Shown: positions 6,530 through 7,899 of the stretch, piece after piece | Numbering within the stretch: the first letter of the stretch is position 1 | Layout: each line of letters begins with the position of its first letter | Assembly: GCA_003557805.1 (NCBI GenBank) | Contig: PWNY01000137.1 | Location: 1 to 7,899 of the forward strand | Reading direction: 5' to 3' | Source: Bacteroidales bacterium | GTDB taxonomy: Bacteria > Bacteroidota > Bacteroidia > Bacteroidales > UBA7960 | Length of the DNA: 7,899 bases | Made by a program: the position numbers and the translations under genes | Notes under the pieces: model-generated | Seen by the model: the letters and a program-made list of their open reading frames with translations, nothing else | What the model was told of the DNA's origin: nothing | The model's database searches: none

Positions 6530-7687
6530 ATGGAAAAACAGATAAAAAAAGTAGACCTCATTTTTGGGAAGGTTGACTACCTGGATATTCTGGAGAAATC
6601 ACTGAAAAGAACCCGCGATGAACTGATCCTTGATGTAATTGACTCAGGATTGCGCGGAAGGGGTGGTGCCGGATTCCCGACGGGTCTTAAATGGAAATTC
6701 GCCAAAAACGAAGAAGCAGACCAAAAATATGTCATATGTAACGCAGATGAGGGCGAACCTGGGACTTTCAAGGACAGGGAGATCCTTACAGAGGTGCCGG
6801 AAAAGGTGCTGGCCGGGATGGCGCTCTGTGGATACTGTATAGGTGCAACAGAGGGGTATATATACCTCAGGGGAGAATACAACTTTTTGATCCCCTCCCT
6901 GAATAAGGCAATAGAGGATTTTCACAAGAAACTTAAGGAACTCAAACTGGACTTTACCATCCGTATCTGCTCCGGAAGCGGTGCTTATGTTTGCGGTGAA
7001 GAAACCGCACTAATGGAGTCAATGGAAGGTAAAAGGGGTGAGCCCCGCAACAAGCCCCCATTCCCGACATCACAAGGTTACCTTGGCAAGCCCACCTCTG
7101 TTAATAACGTAGAGACACTGGTGTTTGCGCTGATGATAGGCCGGGAGGGACCCACCAAGTTCAAGGAAATGGGTACTTTCGACTCAAGGGGTTCCAAGGT
7201 TTTTTCAGTATCGGGAGATACACCAAACCCGGGTATCTATGAACTTGAGCTGGGCATGACACTTGAGCAGTTTGTTGAGGAGTTCGGTGACGGGGACACA
7301 AAAGCTGTACAGGTAGGAGGTGCATCAGGTTTCTGTGTGTCAAGGAAAGAGTTTAAGAACACTGTCATTGGCTTTGAGGGTATCCCCACGGGAGGATCCA
7401 TGATGCTGTTTAACTCCAGCAGGTCAATGTTCAATATACTGAATGATTATCTTGAATTTTTCGAAGAAGAGTCTTGCGGGCAGTGTTCGCCTTGCCGCGT
7501 TGGTTGCCAGCAGCTCCTGAAAGGAATTGAAGCCGTCAAGAAAGGGATAAAGCCTCCAAAATACCTGGAAGAGCTTCAGAAATTGTCCGATACAATGCGC
7601 ATTGCATCAAAATGCGGTCTCGGGCAATCCGTTCCCAATCCTTTCAATTCAATAGTCAATAATTTCCGGGAGGAGATCATCTATTAA
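6530..7687 (+). CDS. nuoF: NuoF/HydB-like NAD(P)H-binding FMN and [4Fe-4S] subunit, compact form
   Basis: The 385-aa product is the diaphorase subunit that exchanges hydride with NAD(H) through FMN and passes single electrons to Fe-S clusters. The FMN/NADH fold begins with GRGGAGFPTGLKW (43-55), then CNADEGEPGTFKDR (70-83), SGAYVCGEETALMESMEG (150-167) and PPFPTSQGYLGKPTSVNNVE (176-195). The soluble ligand-binding beta-grasp part follows (about 220-300), and the C-terminal [4Fe-4S] domain has CxxCxxC at Cys316, Cys319 and Cys322 with the distant Cys362 in KCGLG. It is shorter than typical NuoF (about 420-450 aa). It lacks both the N-terminal thioredoxin-like [2Fe-2S] domain and the C-terminal two-[4Fe-4S] ferredoxin domain found in bifurcating HydB proteins of the Thermotoga type. 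The start is fixed by an in-frame stop at 6518-6520. No clear Shine-Dalgarno is present. The next gene starts 38 nt after the stop. Confidence 0.92.
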   Translation: MEKQIKKVDLIFGKVDYLDILEKSLKRTRDELILDVIDSGLRGRGGAGFPTGLKWKFAKNEEADQKYVICNADEGEPGTFKDREILTEVPEKVLAGMALCGYCIGATEGYIYLRGEYNFLIPSLNKAIEDFHKKLKELKLDFTIRICSGSGAYVCGEETALMESMEGKRGEPRNKPPFPTSQGYLGKPTSVNNVETLVFALMIGREGPTKFKEMGTFDSRGSKVFSVSGDTPNPGIYELELGMTLEQFVEEFGDGDTKAVQVGGASGFCVSRKEFKNTVIGFEGIPTGGSMMLFNSSRSMFNILNDYLEFFEEESCGQCSPCRVGCQQLLKGIEAVKKGIKPPKYLEELQKLSDTMRIASKCGLGQSVPNPFNSIVNNFREEIIY

Positions 7688-7712
7688 GCCCCGGCTATTT
7701 AAAAATTTAAAC

Positions 7713-7717
7713 AGGAG
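7713..7717 (+). promoter_or_regulatory. Shine-Dalgarno of the truncated NuoG/HydA-like gene
   Basis: AGGAG lies 8 nt before the ATG at 7726. It supports that start, which leaves a 38-nt gap from the NuoF-like stop and continued translation within one operon. Confidence 0.7.
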
Positions 7718-7725
7718 ATAAGACC

Positions 7726-7899
7726 ATGAGTAAATATAAAGTAACCCTAAAGATCAACAATATACCGATCTCGGTAGACGAAGGCACAACCATTCTGGAA
7801 GCCGCCCGTCACTTGAATTTCAAGATACCGACCCTGTGCCATCATGATGACCTCTGTGTGGCCGGTAACTGCCGTGTCTGTGTGGTGGAACAAAAAGGC
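7726..7899 (+). CDS. NuoG/HydA-like iron-sulfur subunit, N-terminal [2Fe-2S] ferredoxin domain only (cut by window edge); likely [FeFe]-hydrogenase or similar
   Basis: The first 58 codons run open to the window end. The protein starts MSKYKVTLKINNIPISVDEG, a plant-type ferredoxin beta-grasp fold, followed by the helix TTILEAARHL and the phrase FKIPTLCHHDDL. Cys38, Cys49 and Cys52 follow the C-x10-C-x2-C spacing of the NuoG/HydA N-terminal [2Fe-2S] cluster; the fourth ligand would lie past the edge. Cys44 is an additional cysteine between them. This domain begins NuoG, the catalytic subunit HydA/HndD of NAD(P)-linked [FeFe]-hydrogenases, and alpha subunits of NAD-dependent formate dehydrogenases. 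Gene order after NuoE and NuoF fits all three. I favour [FeFe]-hydrogenase because the phylum generally lacks NuoEFG in complex I and because the left edge also points to ferredoxin metabolism, but the H-cluster or molybdopterin domain that would decide is outside the window. Confidence 0.75.
   Translation, partial: MSKYKVTLKINNIPISVDEGTTILEAARHLNFKIPTLCHHDDLCVAGNCRVCVVEQKG

Overview
The window reads as chromosomal DNA from an anaerobic or facultatively anaerobic member of the Bacteroidota. This is inferred from several things seen together: a fused SecDF of the Bacteroidota type (1034 aa, MQNKG start, long acidic insert), a 2-oxoacid:ferredoxin oxidoreductase gamma subunit, two perfect copies of the TAnnTTTG promoter -7 element of this phylum, and mostly weak Shine-Dalgarno sites. 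All six genes lie on the + strand, and I saw no mobile element, tRNA, rRNA, CRISPR array or broken gene.

Layout. (1) Positions 2-289 hold the 3' end of korC. A short cytosolic retropepsin-like aspartic protease (319-756) follows 29 nt later, probably in the same transcript. (2) A 155-nt gap carries a TAnnTTTG promoter element, then the 3.1-kb secDF gene (912-4016), followed by a GC-rich hairpin with no T tract. (3) A secreted M28-family zinc peptidase lipoprotein (4118-5782) has an unusually strong Shine-Dalgarno. It ends at a textbook Rho-independent terminator (5826-5859). (4) An AT-rich regulatory gap (5860-6009) holds three copies of a 9-bp AT motif, arranged as inverted repeats, and a second TAnnTTTG element. 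(5) It precedes a redox operon: a NuoE/HydC-like [2Fe-2S] protein (6010-6477), a NuoF/HydB-like FMN/[4Fe-4S] protein (6530-7687) and the first 58 codons of a protein with a NuoG/HydA-type N-terminal [2Fe-2S] ferredoxin domain (7726-7899, cut by the window edge).

How they fit together. The two ends both concern low-potential electron flow. KorC belongs to an enzyme that reduces ferredoxin while oxidising 2-oxoacids. The NuoE-NuoF-(NuoG/HydA-like) set is the diaphorase core of enzymes that move electrons between NAD(P)H, ferredoxin and a terminal site such as an [FeFe]-hydrogenase or formate dehydrogenase. The middle concerns protein export (SecDF) and an exported lipoprotein peptidase that would use that route. 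Most of the window is ordinary core genome. The points most worth a second look are the identity of the truncated redox enzyme, the compact form of its NuoF subunit, and the AT-rich dyad in front of it.
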